64,000 nucleotides of DNA, taken from contig CP185379.1 of NCBI GenBank assembly GCA_049177215.1, positions 1,178,001-1,242,000 of the forward strand. Reading direction: 5' to 3'. Made by a program: the position numbers and the translations under genes. The stretch is from Pollutiaquabacter aromativorans (GTDB lineage Bacteria > Bacteroidota > Bacteroidia > AKYH767-A > 2013-40CM-41-45). The notes under the pieces are model-generated. The model was not told the DNA's origin, did no database searches, and was given only the letters and a program-made list of their open reading frames with translations. Each line of letters starts with the position of its first letter. The stretch's first letter is position 1. Below are positions 17,847 through 26,803 of the stretch, piece after piece.

Positions 17847-19251
17847 TCACTTTCCGATACAGAACTTGGAAAAAATGTTTTCCAGGAGGTCATCGGTGCT
17901 GATTTCCCCGGTGATCTCGCCCAGGTGATGCAAGGCGACCCGCAGGTCACTGGCGATAAAATCGTGCGTAACTCCGGAATCGAGACCGGCAAGTACCCTT
18001 TCAAGTGCAGCTTCCGTCTGCTGCAATGCAAGTGCATGCCGGGCGTTGCTGACGATCGTATCCCCGCTTTGCAAGCGCTCGGTGTCAACCGCCGACAACA
18101 AGCGATCTTCTAATGCAGAGAGTCCCGCTCCGGATTTTGCAGAAAGGAAAATGACTTCAGGATAGTTCTTGAACTCCTTTTCGAGCGCCTCGGGTTTGCT
18201 GCCGTCGGACTTGTTTCCGACAAGCAACAGACGGAACGTGTCACTGCCGGTTAGTTTTCGTAACGCTTCGAGTTCCAACTGCAGCGAGCCGGCAGTCGTT
18301 TCGGTAACGTCAAACAGGTAAAGCAGGAGCGGAGATTGCCGGATCTTGTCCAGCGTACGCTCCACACCGATCCGTTCGATCGTGTCGCTGGTATCCCGGA
18401 TCCCTGCGGTATCGATGAAACGAAACCGTATTCCCTGGAGGCTGAGCTCTTCTTCGATCGTATCGCGGGTCGTTCCGGCTATGTCGCTGACGATGGCGCG
18501 TTCTTCCCGGAGCAGCGTATTGAGGAGTGTCGATTTACCGACATTCGGTTTACCCGGCGATCACGACCGGGATGCCATTCCGTAAGACATTGCCCAGTTC
18601 GAACGAGCGAATCAAGGCGTCCAATTGGCCACATAAACGCTTGACGAGACCGCGCAATTGTTCGCGATTGGCGAACTCAACATCTTCTTCGGAAAAATCA
18701 AGTTCCAATTCAATCAGGGATGCAAAGTGGATGAGTTCGGCACGCAGGTCTTTGATCTTCCTGCTGAAACCTCCGCGCATCTGTTGCAAGGCCACGCGAT
18801 GGGCAGCGGCCGAACCACTCGCGATGAGATCGGCGACCGCTTCGGCCTGCGACAGATCCAATTTTCCATTTAAAAAGGCGCGAAGCGTATACTCGCCCGG
18901 TTCAGCCAGCCGTGCCCCTTGCTGGCAAAGCGCCTGCAAGAGTTGTTGCTGGATGAAAGGTGAACCATGACAGGAAAATTCCAGGGTATCTTCACCCGTG
19001 TAGGAGTGAGGACCGCGAAAAACGGCAACGAGAACTTCGTCCAGGACCGCATCGTCGAAATGAAATTCACCGAAGTGCAGGCTATAGCCCGGTTGGTCCT
19101 GCAACGACTTTATTGACCGGGATTTTGCACGAAACACCCGGTCACCGATGGTAAAAGCGGATTTCCCCGATAGCCGGATCACCGCAATGGCTCCGGTTCC
19201 GGGGGCTGTCGATAGCGCCGCAATGGTATCGTCTCGCTTGAAATTCAGCAT
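17847..19251 (-). pseudogene. mnmE: tRNA modification GTPase MnmE, interrupted by a +1 frameshift
   Basis: MnmE with MnmG modifies U34 of certain tRNAs (cmnm5U). The N-terminal tetrahydrofolate-binding domain reads cleanly from ATG 19251 (MLNFKRDDTIAALSTAPGTGAIAVIRLSG) to NGIPVVIAG, then meets TAA at 18550-18552. In the next frame the protein continues as GKPNVGKSTLLN (the P-loop), DTAGIRDTSDTIER and so on to the family's C-terminal CIGK at 17847. One extra G in the GGG run at 18553-18555 explains the break: removing it restores VVIAGKPNVGKS and a normal 467-residue protein. Both halves are otherwise intact, so an assembly error or very recent mutation is more likely than decay. Confidence 0.9.
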
Positions 19252-19264
19252 GTTGAAAGGAGTG

Positions 19265-19272
19265 CAAATTTA
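19265..19272 (-). promoter_or_regulatory. -7 box for mnmE (TAAATTTG)
   Basis: Exact TAnnTTTG match on the minus strand, 13 bases before the mnmE ATG, giving a short leader. Confidence 0.5.
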
Positions 19273-19377
19273 CCCATTCCGGTGGATTCATGGGGGCAAA
19301 ACACTATTTTCGCGCTGGAATTGCGAGAAAAGTCAGACTTCTTCTTTAGCAACCTATAGCTTAGCAACCCTATTTCC

Positions 19378-20259
19378 ATGAGTGTACTCGTAAACAAGAA
19401 CAGCAAGATCATCGTCCAGGGCTTCACCGGGAGCGAAGGAACCTTCCACGCTTCGCAAATGATCGAATACGGAACCAATGTCGTAGGCGGCGTCACCCCG
19501 GGAAAAGGCGGCACTTCGCACCTCGAACGTCCGGTCTTCAACACGGTAGCCGATGCGGTCCGCCAGACCGGTGCGGATGTCTCCATCGTATTCGTACCGC
19601 CGGCTTTTGCAGCCGATGCGATCATGGAAGCGGCCGAATCCGGCATCAAGCTGGTTGTTGCGATCACGGAGGGTATCCCGACGCGCGATATGATCCAGGT
19701 AAAAGAATACCTGGCCGACAAACAAACCCGTCTCATCGGGCCGAATTGCCCGGGTGTGATTACCGCGGGTGAATGCAAGGTTGGCATCATGCCGGGCTTC
19801 GTGTTCAAACCCGGGAAAGTCGGTATCGTCTCCAAATCCGGAACCCTGACTTACGAAGCTGCCGACCAGGTCGTGCGGGCCGGCATGGGAATCTCTACCG
19901 CCATCGGTATCGGAGGTGATCCGATCATCGGAACCACCACCCGGGAAGCTGTCGAACTCTTTATGAACGACCCGCTTACGGAAGGCATCATTATGATCGG
20001 CGAGATCGGCGGAAGCCTGGAAGCGGAAGCAGCCCGCTGGATCAAGAAGAACGGCACCAAACCCGTAGTCGGATTCATCGCCGGTCAAACGGCGCCTCCC
20101 GGACGTCGCATGGGACATGCCGGTGCGATCATCGGGGGAGCGGATGATACCGCAGAAGCAAAAATGAAGATCATGCGCGAATGCGGCATTCACGTTGTCG
20201 ATACCCCCGCCTTCATCGGCGTTACGATGGCCAAGGTGTTGAAAGGGGTGACGGCCTGA
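19378..20259 (+). CDS. sucD: Succinyl-CoA ligase (ADP-forming) subunit alpha
   Basis: SucD carries the CoA-binding domain and the phosphorylated histidine of succinyl-CoA synthetase (TCA cycle, substrate-level phosphorylation). The 293-residue protein has IIVQGFTGSEGTFH (CoA loop), GGVTPGKGG, GPNCPGVI and the active-site histidine at about residue 247 in RRMGHAGAIIGG. Length and start are normal. The beta subunit sucC is not adjacent. A near-consensus -7 box (TATTTTCG) is at 19305-19312. The stop is followed directly by a repeat tract. Confidence 0.95.
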   Translation: MSVLVNKNSKIIVQGFTGSEGTFHASQMIEYGTNVVGGVTPGKGGTSHLERPVFNTVADAVRQTGADVSIVFVPPAFAADAIMEAAESGIKLVVAITEGIPTRDMIQVKEYLADKQTRLIGPNCPGVITAGECKVGIMPGFVFKPGKVGIVSKSGTLTYEAADQVVRAGMGISTAIGIGGDPIIGTTTREAVELFMNDPLTEGIIMIGEIGGSLEAEAARWIKKNGTKPVVGFIAGQTAPPGRRMGHAGAIIGGADDTAEAKMKIMRECGIHVVDTPAFIGVTMAKVLKGVTA

Positions 20260-20273
20260 GGGGGGAAGATTTG

Positions 20274-20426
20274 TAATTAGTAATTAGTAATTCGGGAAAG
20301 TTGAAGCTGGAAGGTTGAAAGTTGAATGTTGAAAGTTGAAGGACAACTCTTCACTCTTCACTATTCACTCTTCACTATTCGCTATTCGCTATTCACTATT
20401 CACTATTCACTGTTCACTGTTCACTA
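20274..20426 (+). repeat. Composite heptanucleotide tandem repeat tract
   Basis: Three families of 7-base repeats lie end to end between sucD and fabG: TAATTAG units (20274-20292), then GTTGAAA/GTTGAAG-type units (about 20299-20340), then about eleven TTCACTA-like units (CTTCACT, ATTCACT, ATTCGCT, GTTCACT) up to the fabG start. The last two families stay in register, and the tract can be read in frame into fabG without a stop for 31 codons. Such short heptamers resemble repeats dispersed in other bacterial genomes. Copy number may vary between strains. Confidence 0.85.
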
Positions 20427-20428
20427 AA

Positions 20429-21175
20429 ATGAAACTACTCTCCGGAAAAACCGCCCTTGTCACCGGTGCATCGAAAGGCATTGGTCGCGGGATCGCCCTT
20501 AAGTTGGCGGAGCACGGCGCCAATGTCGCGTTCACGTATCTCTCTTCGGTTGAGAAAGGGCAAGCACTTGAGGCCGAACTGGCGGCATTCGGTATCAAAG
20601 CCAAAGGCTATCGAAGTGACGCCTCCGACTTCAAAGCCTCCGAAGAACTGGTGAATGCGATCGTAAGCGACTTCGGTTCACTCGAGGTCATCGTCAACAA
20701 TGCGGGCATCACCCGTGACGGTTTGCTCATGCGCATGACGGAGGAGCAATTCAACGAAGTCATCCGGATCAACCTGAATTCGGTTTTCAACGTTACCAAA
20801 GCTGCGATCCGCCAGTTGCTCAAACAGAAGCAGGGCAGCATTATCAATATTTCGAGCGTCGTAGGCGTAAAGGGAAATGCCGGCCAGGCGAATTATGCCG
20901 CTTCCAAGGCCGGGATAATCGGCTTCACCAAATCTGTTGCCCTGGAATTGGGGTCCCGCAACATCCGCTGCAACGCTATCGCACCGGGATTCATCGAGAC
21001 GGAAATGACGGGAGTCCTCAACGAGGAAACCGTCAAGCAATGGCGCGAAGCCATTCCGCTCAAGCGCGGCGGCACACCCGACGATGTGGCTAACGCCGTG
21101 ATCTTCCTGGGATCCGAGCTGTCGGCTTATATCACCGGACAGGTCCTGAACGTAGATGGTGGGATGTTGACCTGA
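20429..21175 (+). CDS. fabG: 3-oxoacyl-[acyl-carrier-protein] reductase
   Basis: FabG is a short-chain dehydrogenase that reduces 3-oxoacyl-ACP with NADPH in fatty acid elongation. The 248-residue protein has the cofactor loop TGASKGIG at 12-19, NNAG at 90-93, catalytic Ser at about 142 and Y156-x3-K160 (YAASK), with INLNSVFNV and the C-terminal GQVLNVDGG. ATG 20429 is chosen as start. A longer in-frame reading from 20336 would translate the heptamer repeats and is rejected. A strong terminator follows. No other fab genes are adjacent, so another SDR substrate is possible though less likely. Confidence 0.92.
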   Translation: MKLLSGKTALVTGASKGIGRGIALKLAEHGANVAFTYLSSVEKGQALEAELAAFGIKAKGYRSDASDFKASEELVNAIVSDFGSLEVIVNNAGITRDGLLMRMTEEQFNEVIRINLNSVFNVTKAAIRQLLKQKQGSIINISSVVGVKGNAGQANYAASKAGIIGFTKSVALELGSRNIRCNAIAPGFIETEMTGVLNEETVKQWREAIPLKRGGTPDDVANAVIFLGSELSAYITGQVLNVDGGMLT

Positions 21176-21194
21176 TACAGTTTGAATGAAAAAA

Positions 21195-21233
21195 GAAACG
21201 CCATGCATCATACTCAGCATGGCGTTTCGTTTT
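21195..21233 (+). terminator. Rho-independent terminator after fabG
   Basis: A perfect 12-bp stem (GAAACGCCATGC at 21195-21206 with its complement at 21217-21228), a 10-base loop and a downstream T stretch. An upstream A-run means it can also stop the convergent minus-strand gene at 21248. Confidence 0.9.
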
Positions 21234-21247
21234 ATAGCGGTAGTCGA

Positions 21248-21769
21248 TCAATCGCACCATTGAAGCTTGTCCAGCTCACGGGTGTGTACCTGAATCCTGA
21301 TTACCTCATGGGCAGGACTGACCCAGACCAACAACCAACCATAAGGTCGCTTGAAATGGTAGATGCTCGTAATGGGTGAATCCTCGTAATCCTGTTTGTC
21401 CGTAACGCGGACAGGTTGTCCGAGAACTTCCTCGAGGTAGGCTTCGTCGTGGCCGAACAGCTGATAGTTGATCTTGCCACTGAAACCGGGCAGGACCTCA
21501 AAGCAATTCAATCCGGTGTACATGCGCAGCCCCATGTTCTCGAAATCCAAGCCACCGCCGCAGAACTCTTCCCCGCCTTCTTCCGTGAATTGAGAATAGC
21601 AGGGAAAGTACTTCTTGAGGCTATCCACTGGAGCGTCGGGTCGCCATTTATTGACCTTTCCGGAATCCAGGTCCAGCTTCAACGTGTCACAAATCGGCTT
21701 TTTGTCCTCCGCTTTGACGTTGGAGAAGAAGGCGAACAGGATCAAAGAAAGCAAGATAGCGCTGCGCAT
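21248..21769 (-). CDS. Secreted protein of unknown function (173 aa)
   Basis: No family recognised. The protein has a signal peptide (MRSAILLSLILFAFFSNVKA) and a soluble 150-residue body with five cysteines (including CGGG and a terminal WC), which may form disulfides in the periplasm. It is followed by a shared terminator and preceded by a clear -7 box, so it appears to be a single-gene transcript. It lacks a lipobox and a T9SS tail. Confidence 0.75.
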   Translation of the reverse strand: MRSAILLSLILFAFFSNVKAEDKKPICDTLKLDLDSGKVNKWRPDAPVDSLKKYFPCYSQFTEEGGEEFCGGGLDFENMGLRMYTGLNCFEVLPGFSGKINYQLFGHDEAYLEEVLGQPVRVTDKQDYEDSPITSIYHFKRPYGWLLVWVSPAHEVIRIQVHTRELDKLQWCD

Positions 21770-21788
21770 TCGAAGATGTTTTATTCTT

Positions 21789-21796
21789 CAAAGATA
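21789..21796 (-). promoter_or_regulatory. -7 box (TATCTTTG)
   Basis: Exact TAnnTTTG match on the minus strand, 19 bases before the ATG at 21769. Confidence 0.5.
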
Positions 21797-21866
21797 AGCC
21801 GATAGGGGCGCGGACGCAAGGCGGAATCAGGCCAATGGATTATCTTCGTCGACCCATTCTACTACC

Positions 21867-23912
21867 ATGAAGCGAATCCTGCTTTCGGCTTTCATAAGCC
21901 TGTCGATGACTGTGAACGCGCAGTCCACACTGACTCCTGAACTATTATGGAAATTCGGTCGGGTTGCCGAACCGGTTGTGGCACCTCAGGGTGATAAAGC
22001 CGCCTATAGCGTTCGAACCATCGACCTGTCCAGTGGTAAGAGCAATTTTGATATCTGGGTTGTGGAGCTTTCTACCGGGAAATCACATTTGATGGCCGGA
22101 GAAACCGCGACGGAAACCAATCCGGTTTGGAGTCCGAATGGTTCGATCCTGTATTACCTGAGCGATGCCGGCGGGACCTCCCAGATCTGGCGTGTCCGCT
22201 CCGATCTTTCCGATCGTCGGCAAGTATCACGCCTGGATAAGGATATCAACGCCTTTGGACTATCGGGAAATGGTAAACAGATCTGGTTTGCTCAGGATGT
22301 CGCCATAAATAAGACACTGGGAAAGGATATTTATCCTGACCTGCCGAAGAACAGCGCGCGCATCTATGACGATCTCAATGCGCGTCATTGGGATACCTGG
22401 GACGATGGTTCCCGTAGTCATGTCTTTACTGCTTCGCTCAACGATACGACCCTGGGACCCGTAGTCGATATCATGGCCGGCGAGCCCTTTGACGCGCCGA
22501 TGAAGCCGATGGGCGGGGGAGAGGAGATCGCGATTTCAACGGATGGTGCTCGCATCGCTTATACCTGTAAAAAGATGAACGGGGTTGAGTATGCCACCAG
22601 TACCAATTCTGAAATTTATCTCTACGAATTGGCCACAGGGAAAACCACGAATCTGTCGGAAGGAAACAAAGGATATGATCGGGTACCGGAATTCTCACCG
22701 GATGGTTCACGCTTGGTTTGGCAAAGTATGGCCGAAGACGGCTATGAAGCCGATCAAAACCGATTGATACTGTATGACTTTAAGACCCGGACCAAACGTG
22801 ACCTGACGCAAGGATACGACAACAGCGTCGAGGCTCACCATTGGAGCCCGAATGGTCAGGTAGTGTATTTCACTTCAGGAATCAACGCAACCATTCAATT
22901 TTTCGTTGCCGATCCACGCATGCGTTCCGCTATCGTGTGGCGACAACTCTCCGATGAACTTGCGGATTATACGGCATTCACCGTAGCGACAAATGGAAAG
23001 CGTGAAGACGTAATCGTAGCAACACGGGAAGACTTATCGCATCCGGCTGAGCTATTCGTGTTCGACCCGAAGACAAAATCGAGCCGGCAGCTGACCCAGG
23101 TGAATGGAGAAGCGTTGAAAGCGCTGAAGATGGGTGAAGTAAGGAAGCGCATGGTCAAGGCCACTGACGGCAAGGAGATCCTGACGTGGGTGGTTTATCC
23201 GCCCAACTTTGATGCTAGTAAAAAGTATCCGACACTGCTCTACTGCCAGGGCGGACCTCAATCGATGGTTGGTCAGTTCTTTTCCTACCGATGGAACCTG
23301 CAACTCATGGCTGCCAATGGATATATCGTCGTAGCGCCGAATCGTCGCGGACTACCGGGATTCGGAAAAGCGTGGAACGATGATATCCAGGGTGATTGGG
23401 GAGGACAGCCCATGCGTGATCTGATCAGCGCGATCGACGACGTGGCGAAAGAGCCATACGTGAACAAGGATAAATTGGGTGCCGTCGGCGCCAGCTTTGG
23501 CGGCTATTCGGTCTTCTGGCTGGCGGGTCATCACGAGAAGCGATTCAAGTGCTTCATTGCCCACAACGGTGTCTACAACCTGGAGTCCTGTATTGCGACC
23601 GAAGAACCTTTTTTCCCGATCCACGAGTTTGAAGGAAATTTCTGGCAGAGCCCCAAGCCTAAGAGCTACGAGCAGTATTCACCGCATAAATTCGTTCAGT
23701 TCTGGGATACACCCATTCTGATCATCGCTAACGAAAAAGACTATCGTGTCCCTTATACACAGGGATTGGAAGCCTTTTCGGCGGCACGTCTGCGTGGAAT
23801 CCCGGCCCGACTGCTTAGTTTCCCGGATGAGAACCATTGGGTCCTTAAAGCCCAAAATAGCGTCGTCTGGCAACGTGTTTTCTTCGACTGGTTGGATCGA
23901 TACTTGAAGTAA
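21867..23912 (+). CDS. S9 family peptidase (prolyl oligopeptidase / DPP-like)
   Basis: A 681-residue serine peptidase with a signal peptide (MKRILLSAFISLSMTVNA), so it is periplasmic or exported. The N-terminal two thirds form a beta-propeller with PD40-like blades (WSPNGSILYYLSD, FSPDGSRLVWQS). The C-terminal alpha/beta-hydrolase domain has the nucleophile Ser543 in GASFGG, Asp625 in NEKDYRVP and His657 in ENHWV, and the oxyanion segment YCQGGPQS. It probably trims dipeptides or acylated residues from peptides imported through the outer membrane. A near-consensus -7 box (TATCTTCG) is at 21841-21848. The following tRNA genes have their own promoter. Confidence 0.92.
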   Translation: MKRILLSAFISLSMTVNAQSTLTPELLWKFGRVAEPVVAPQGDKAAYSVRTIDLSSGKSNFDIWVVELSTGKSHLMAGETATETNPVWSPNGSILYYLSDAGGTSQIWRVRSDLSDRRQVSRLDKDINAFGLSGNGKQIWFAQDVAINKTLGKDIYPDLPKNSARIYDDLNARHWDTWDDGSRSHVFTASLNDTTLGPVVDIMAGEPFDAPMKPMGGGEEIAISTDGARIAYTCKKMNGVEYATSTNSEIYLYELATGKTTNLSEGNKGYDRVPEFSPDGSRLVWQSMAEDGYEADQNRLILYDFKTRTKRDLTQGYDNSVEAHHWSPNGQVVYFTSGINATIQFFVADPRMRSAIVWRQLSDELADYTAFTVATNGKREDVIVATREDLSHPAELFVFDPKTKSSRQLTQVNGEALKALKMGEVRKRMVKATDGKEILTWVVYPPNFDASKKYPTLLYCQGGPQSMVGQFFSYRWNLQLMAANGYIVVAPNRRGLPGFGKAWNDDIQGDWGGQPMRDLISAIDDVAKEPYVNKDKLGAVGASFGGYSVFWLAGHHEKRFKCFIAHNGVYNLESCIATEEPFFPIHEFEGNFWQSPKPKSYEQYSPHKFVQFWDTPILIIANEKDYRVPYTQGLEAFSAARLRGIPARLLSFPDENHWVLKAQNSVVWQRVFFDWLDRYLK

Positions 23913-23951
23913 AAAAATCTGAAAAAAGCCGGTTAGGAATCTAAAAAAGGT

Positions 23952-23968
23952 TATTTTTGCAGCCCCGT
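23952..23968 (+). promoter_or_regulatory. tRNA-Leu promoter (TATTTTTG-CAGCCCCGT)
   Basis: Exact -7 box at 23952-23959 followed by CAGCCCCGT. The 14-base string TTTTGCAGCCCCGT (23955-23968) recurs in front of tRNA-Arg, suggesting a dedicated stable-RNA promoter form. Confidence 0.6.
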
Positions 23969-24019
23969 TGCGATAAAACGACTCATTTACAGTCGGTTTA
24001 CCGGACGATCAATCCCCTT

Positions 24020-24099
24020 GCCCAGGTGGCGAAATTGGTAGACGCACCACTTTGAGGGGGTGGCGGGCAACCGTGCGAGTTCGAGTCTCGCCCTGGGCA
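24020..24099 (+). tRNA. tRNA-Leu (GAG)
   Basis: Class II tRNA of 80 bases. Acceptor arms GCCCAGG/CCTGGGC pair fully. The anticodon stem CCACT/GGTGG encloses the loop TTGAGGG with anticodon GAG, and there is a long variable arm and GTTCGAGTC in the T arm. The 3' CCA is not encoded. It reads CUC/CUU codons. Confidence 0.93.
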
Positions 24100-24156
24100 C
24101 ACCGTTTACCGGGGGAGGTCTTTACCGGCCTTCCCGATGCTGTTGCATCGAAAGAT

Positions 24157-24240
24157 GCCCGGGTGGCGAAATTGGTAAACGTTGCGGTCTCAGAAGCCGT
24201 TGGAGTTACATCCTTGTGAGTTCGAGTCTCACCCCGGGCA
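24157..24240 (+). tRNA. tRNA-Leu (CAG)
   Basis: Class II tRNA of 84 bases. Acceptor GCCCGGG/CCCGGGC pairs fully. The anticodon stem GCGGT/GCCGT encloses loop CTCAGAA (anticodon CAG), with a long variable arm and T-arm GTTCGAGTC. CCA is not encoded. It sits 57 bases after tRNA-Leu(GAG) with no separate promoter seen, so both are probably cut from one transcript. Confidence 0.93.
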
Positions 24241-24245
24241 CCGCA

Positions 24246-24280
24246 AAAGCCCCTTCGAAAGAAGGGGCTTTCTCTTTTTT
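24246..24280 (+). terminator. Terminator of the tRNA-Leu pair
   Basis: Perfect 11-bp stem AAAGCCCCTTC/GAAGGGGCTTT with a GAAA tetraloop (24257-24260), then a T-rich run to 24280. Confidence 0.95.
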
Positions 24281-24293
24281 AAACGTTTTCAAT

Positions 24294-24315
24294 AGTGGAT
24301 CTGCCCAGATCCACT
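24294..24315. repeat. Inverted repeat, 9-bp perfect arms
   Basis: AGTGGATCT and its exact complement separated by GCCC. There is no T-run on either side, so it is not a typical terminator. It lies just past the tRNA terminator in the 340-base gap before the gene at 24619. Confidence 0.55.
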
Positions 24316-24353
24316 TGCTGGTATTCTGTAATCGCGGATCAGCTTTTCCGTCA

Positions 24354-24369
24354 ATTCGGTGCACCGAAT
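24354..24369. repeat. 16-bp perfect palindrome
   Basis: ATTCGGTGCACCGAAT is its own reverse complement, the form expected of a dimeric regulator site. No regulator gene is adjacent. The rest of the gap 24281-24618 holds no convincing gene; a minus-strand open frame there reads into the tRNA and is rejected. Confidence 0.5.
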
Positions 24370-24618
24370 ATGCCCTTCTCCGGTTACGAAAGTTTCTATC
24401 GAATAGTCTCCGTATTAATTCTGGAATCGCTGTATTCGAAGGGCCTCTTTTTTTATCAATTACCACGAGTTGTTGGATGCCCTTCACCCGGATTTCGAAA
24501 AGCGATGCCAATTCAACCCCATCCCTTACAGTTGTAAGCAGTGGGCGCTTCTGACCTTAACTGATGGGGTACTTCCTGACTATATAACAGTCGGAATCAA
24601 ATCTCAACTTCTACGGTC

Positions 24619-26337
24619 ATGAAGAAATTTACCCTGGCGTTATTTCTGATAGCGCTTAATCTGACAGCAGCGCTGTGGGCGCGTGCCGAAGGCATTCAAC
24701 CCGCATCGCAACTTGCAGCAACTGCGACACCCGGACCGATCACAGGTCCGACAGCAGTGTGCGCCAACCAAACCGGTGTAGCGTATGCCGTAGCGGCATT
24801 ACCCGGAAGCGTTACCTACGACTGGACACTACCCATTGGTGCATCCATCGTCTCTGGTGCCGGTACAGCATCGATTGTCGTTGATTTCGGAAGCGATTTC
24901 GGCGACATCTGCGTTACGGCCGATGACGGAAGCGGAGCCAGTAGCCCGTCCTGCATCACCACCATCGCAGCTGCCGGACGACCGAATTCTCCGGATTCGA
25001 TCGTGGGCCCTGTTTACAGCGTATGTCCCGGTCAAGTCGTGACGTATTCCGTCCTGACTCCTGATCCCAATGCTGCTTCGTACGACTGGATCGTTCCACC
25101 GACCATGACCATCCTCAGCGGGCAAGGAACTGCTACCATCACGGTAGAAGCGGGTCCCGCTTTCAGCTGGGGGTACTTGCGTGTCTCGGCGAGCAACTGT
25201 CGCGGAACCACCGGACAAAAAGTGATCACCGTATTCAATGCACCGACCAAACCAGGCGCCATTTCCGGCCCGCCGACCGGCGCCTGTCCGAACGGTACCT
25301 ATACGTATTCGATCCAGGCAGTCCCCGGCGCTACCTCGTACACCTGGTTCGCACCGGCAGGTTGTGTCATTGCCTCCCCGGTGACGAGCGGTAACCCGTT
25401 GACCACCTCTGTCACCTCCGTGGATATCACTTTCCCGGCAGGTTTTGTGAACGGCTCGATCTACGTACAATCGAACAGCGGTTGTAACTCTTCCGAGCGC
25501 CGTGAACTGAAGATTCGTTCAGTGCCGGTCAAGCCGGGTGGAATCCGTGGTCCACTCTTCGGCGTCTGTGATATGACGAGCGTAATGTACTATGTCGATT
25601 CTGTGCCGGGCGCGGAGTCGTACACCTGGACGTTTACCCCCGGAACTTACACGACGATCAATGGAAACGGGAACGATACCATCTACGTGGATTTCGCTAC
25701 CGGCTTCACCCAAGCCACGCTCTGCGTGACGGCGAACAATTCCTGTGGTAGTTCAGTGGCTCGTTGTGGAGTGGTATTCGCGCGTCCGCAAACGCCTCGC
25801 TTCATCGATGGACCGACCGGCGCATGCAATTCCAATCCGGCGACCAGCATTGCATATTACGAGGTACAACCGATGTTCGGCGCGAACGGATATGACTGGA
25901 GTGTACCGCCGGGTGCCAACATCACACTCGGACAAGGAACTACGCGCATTACCGTAGACTTTTTGGGTGCTTCGACCGGAAATGTAAGTGTGCGCGCATT
26001 CAACGACTGTGGCATCAGCCCGGCCCGCACGCTGGAAGTGATCGTCAATCCTTGCCGTACTGCTGGTTCTGAGAGCAATACCGAATTCCTGGAGCTGATC
26101 GCGTTCCCGAATCCGGCGAAGAATTCCATACAGATCGCCTTCCAATCTACCGTTGCTCAGGATTACGGTTTGAAAGTGGTCGACATCACCGGCCGCGACG
26201 TCATGTCGCTGAATCGTTCAAGCTCAATCGGTTCAAACCGTGAACTGTTGGATCTGACCGGCATGAGCCCTGGTATCTACCTCATCTGCCTCAATTCGGC
26301 AGGATCGCAGGAGAAAATCCGGGTAATTGTAGAGTAA
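24619..26337 (+). CDS. Secreted PKD-like repeat protein with T9SS sorting domain
   Basis: A 572-residue exported protein. A signal peptide (MKKFTLALFLIALNLTAALWARA) is followed by five Ig/PKD-like repeats of about 85-90 residues. Each opens with a P-x-x-I-x-G-P-x(3-4)-C motif (PGPITGPTAVC, PDSIVGPVYSVC, PGAISGPPTGAC, PGGIRGPLFGVC, PRFIDGPTGAC) and contains Y.W..P.G. The C-terminus AFPNPAKNSIQI ... ITGRDVM ... PGIYLICL is a T9SS type A sorting domain. It is likely a surface adhesin or stalk. Each repeat carries paired cysteines. It is a single-gene unit with its own terminator. Confidence 0.87.
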   Translation: MKKFTLALFLIALNLTAALWARAEGIQPASQLAATATPGPITGPTAVCANQTGVAYAVAALPGSVTYDWTLPIGASIVSGAGTASIVVDFGSDFGDICVTADDGSGASSPSCITTIAAAGRPNSPDSIVGPVYSVCPGQVVTYSVLTPDPNAASYDWIVPPTMTILSGQGTATITVEAGPAFSWGYLRVSASNCRGTTGQKVITVFNAPTKPGAISGPPTGACPNGTYTYSIQAVPGATSYTWFAPAGCVIASPVTSGNPLTTSVTSVDITFPAGFVNGSIYVQSNSGCNSSERRELKIRSVPVKPGGIRGPLFGVCDMTSVMYYVDSVPGAESYTWTFTPGTYTTINGNGNDTIYVDFATGFTQATLCVTANNSCGSSVARCGVVFARPQTPRFIDGPTGACNSNPATSIAYYEVQPMFGANGYDWSVPPGANITLGQGTTRITVDFLGASTGNVSVRAFNDCGISPARTLEVIVNPCRTAGSESNTEFLELIAFPNPAKNSIQIAFQSTVAQDYGLKVVDITGRDVMSLNRSSSIGSNRELLDLTGMSPGIYLICLNSAGSQEKIRVIVE

Positions 26338-26354
26338 TTACAGAATTTTTGATA

Positions 26355-26399
26355 AAAAGGGCCTTGGAGGTACAACTTCCAAGGCCCTTTTACTTTTTC
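26355..26399 (+). terminator. Terminator after the PKD-like protein
   Basis: 14-bp perfect stem (AAAAGGGCCTTGGA at 26355-26368 with its complement at 26378-26391) followed by ACTTTTTC. Confidence 0.95.
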
Positions 26400-26540
26400 T
26401 GTTACCGTACAAAACGGTCCATTCACCCCGGAATGTGCGATAAACAGGCCTGAATTATGCTCCGTTTACCAAAGTAAATTGCAGCCCGGCAGGTGCTGAA
26501 GGTATTATTGTTCAACAATCAACTAAAAACACCTGTCGAT

Positions 26541-26792
26541 ATGAGTATCCGCGAAATGCAAAACCTGATTTACCAACAAGGCAATTTCACTTTTTCCGAT
26601 GGACGCAAAGACGAGGGGATGGTCATCTCCCGTTACAACATCAAAGAAGCCCGGGTAGAATTCTACTTTATCCCTGCGAAGAACCTCCTGGCATTCGAAT
26701 CGGCACGCTCGCACCATGACCTGGAAGCTCACAAAAAAATGGGTCAATTGGTGGACGTACAATCGATCGTTACTGCCACTACGATTCACTGA
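26541..26792 (+). CDS. Small conserved protein of unknown function (83 aa)
   Basis: Starts MSIREMQNLIYQQGNF at ATG 26541; a longer reading from 26493 lacks support. Soluble, mixed alpha/beta, no signal peptide. Upstream at 26475-26487 is TAAATTGCAGCCC, a near -7 box carrying the same GCAGCCC tail as the tRNA promoters, which hints at strong or growth-linked expression. It is followed 11 bases later by a small membrane protein gene and then a terminator, so the two probably form an operon. No function recognised. Confidence 0.65.
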   Translation: MSIREMQNLIYQQGNFTFSDGRKDEGMVISRYNIKEARVEFYFIPAKNLLAFESARSHHDLEAHKKMGQLVDVQSIVTATTIH

Positions 26793-26803
26793 AATCCACA
26801 GTC

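Noticed and set aside
20336..20428. 31-codon N-terminal extension of fabG
   Set aside because: It would translate the heptamer repeat (SLFTIHSSLF); the SDR fold starts at ATG 20429.
24206..24511. Minus-strand open frame of 101 codons
   Set aside because: It reads through tRNA-Leu(CAG) and the terminator and ends in a tRNA-derived GVRLELT peptide, a known artefact. No family similarity upstream of that.
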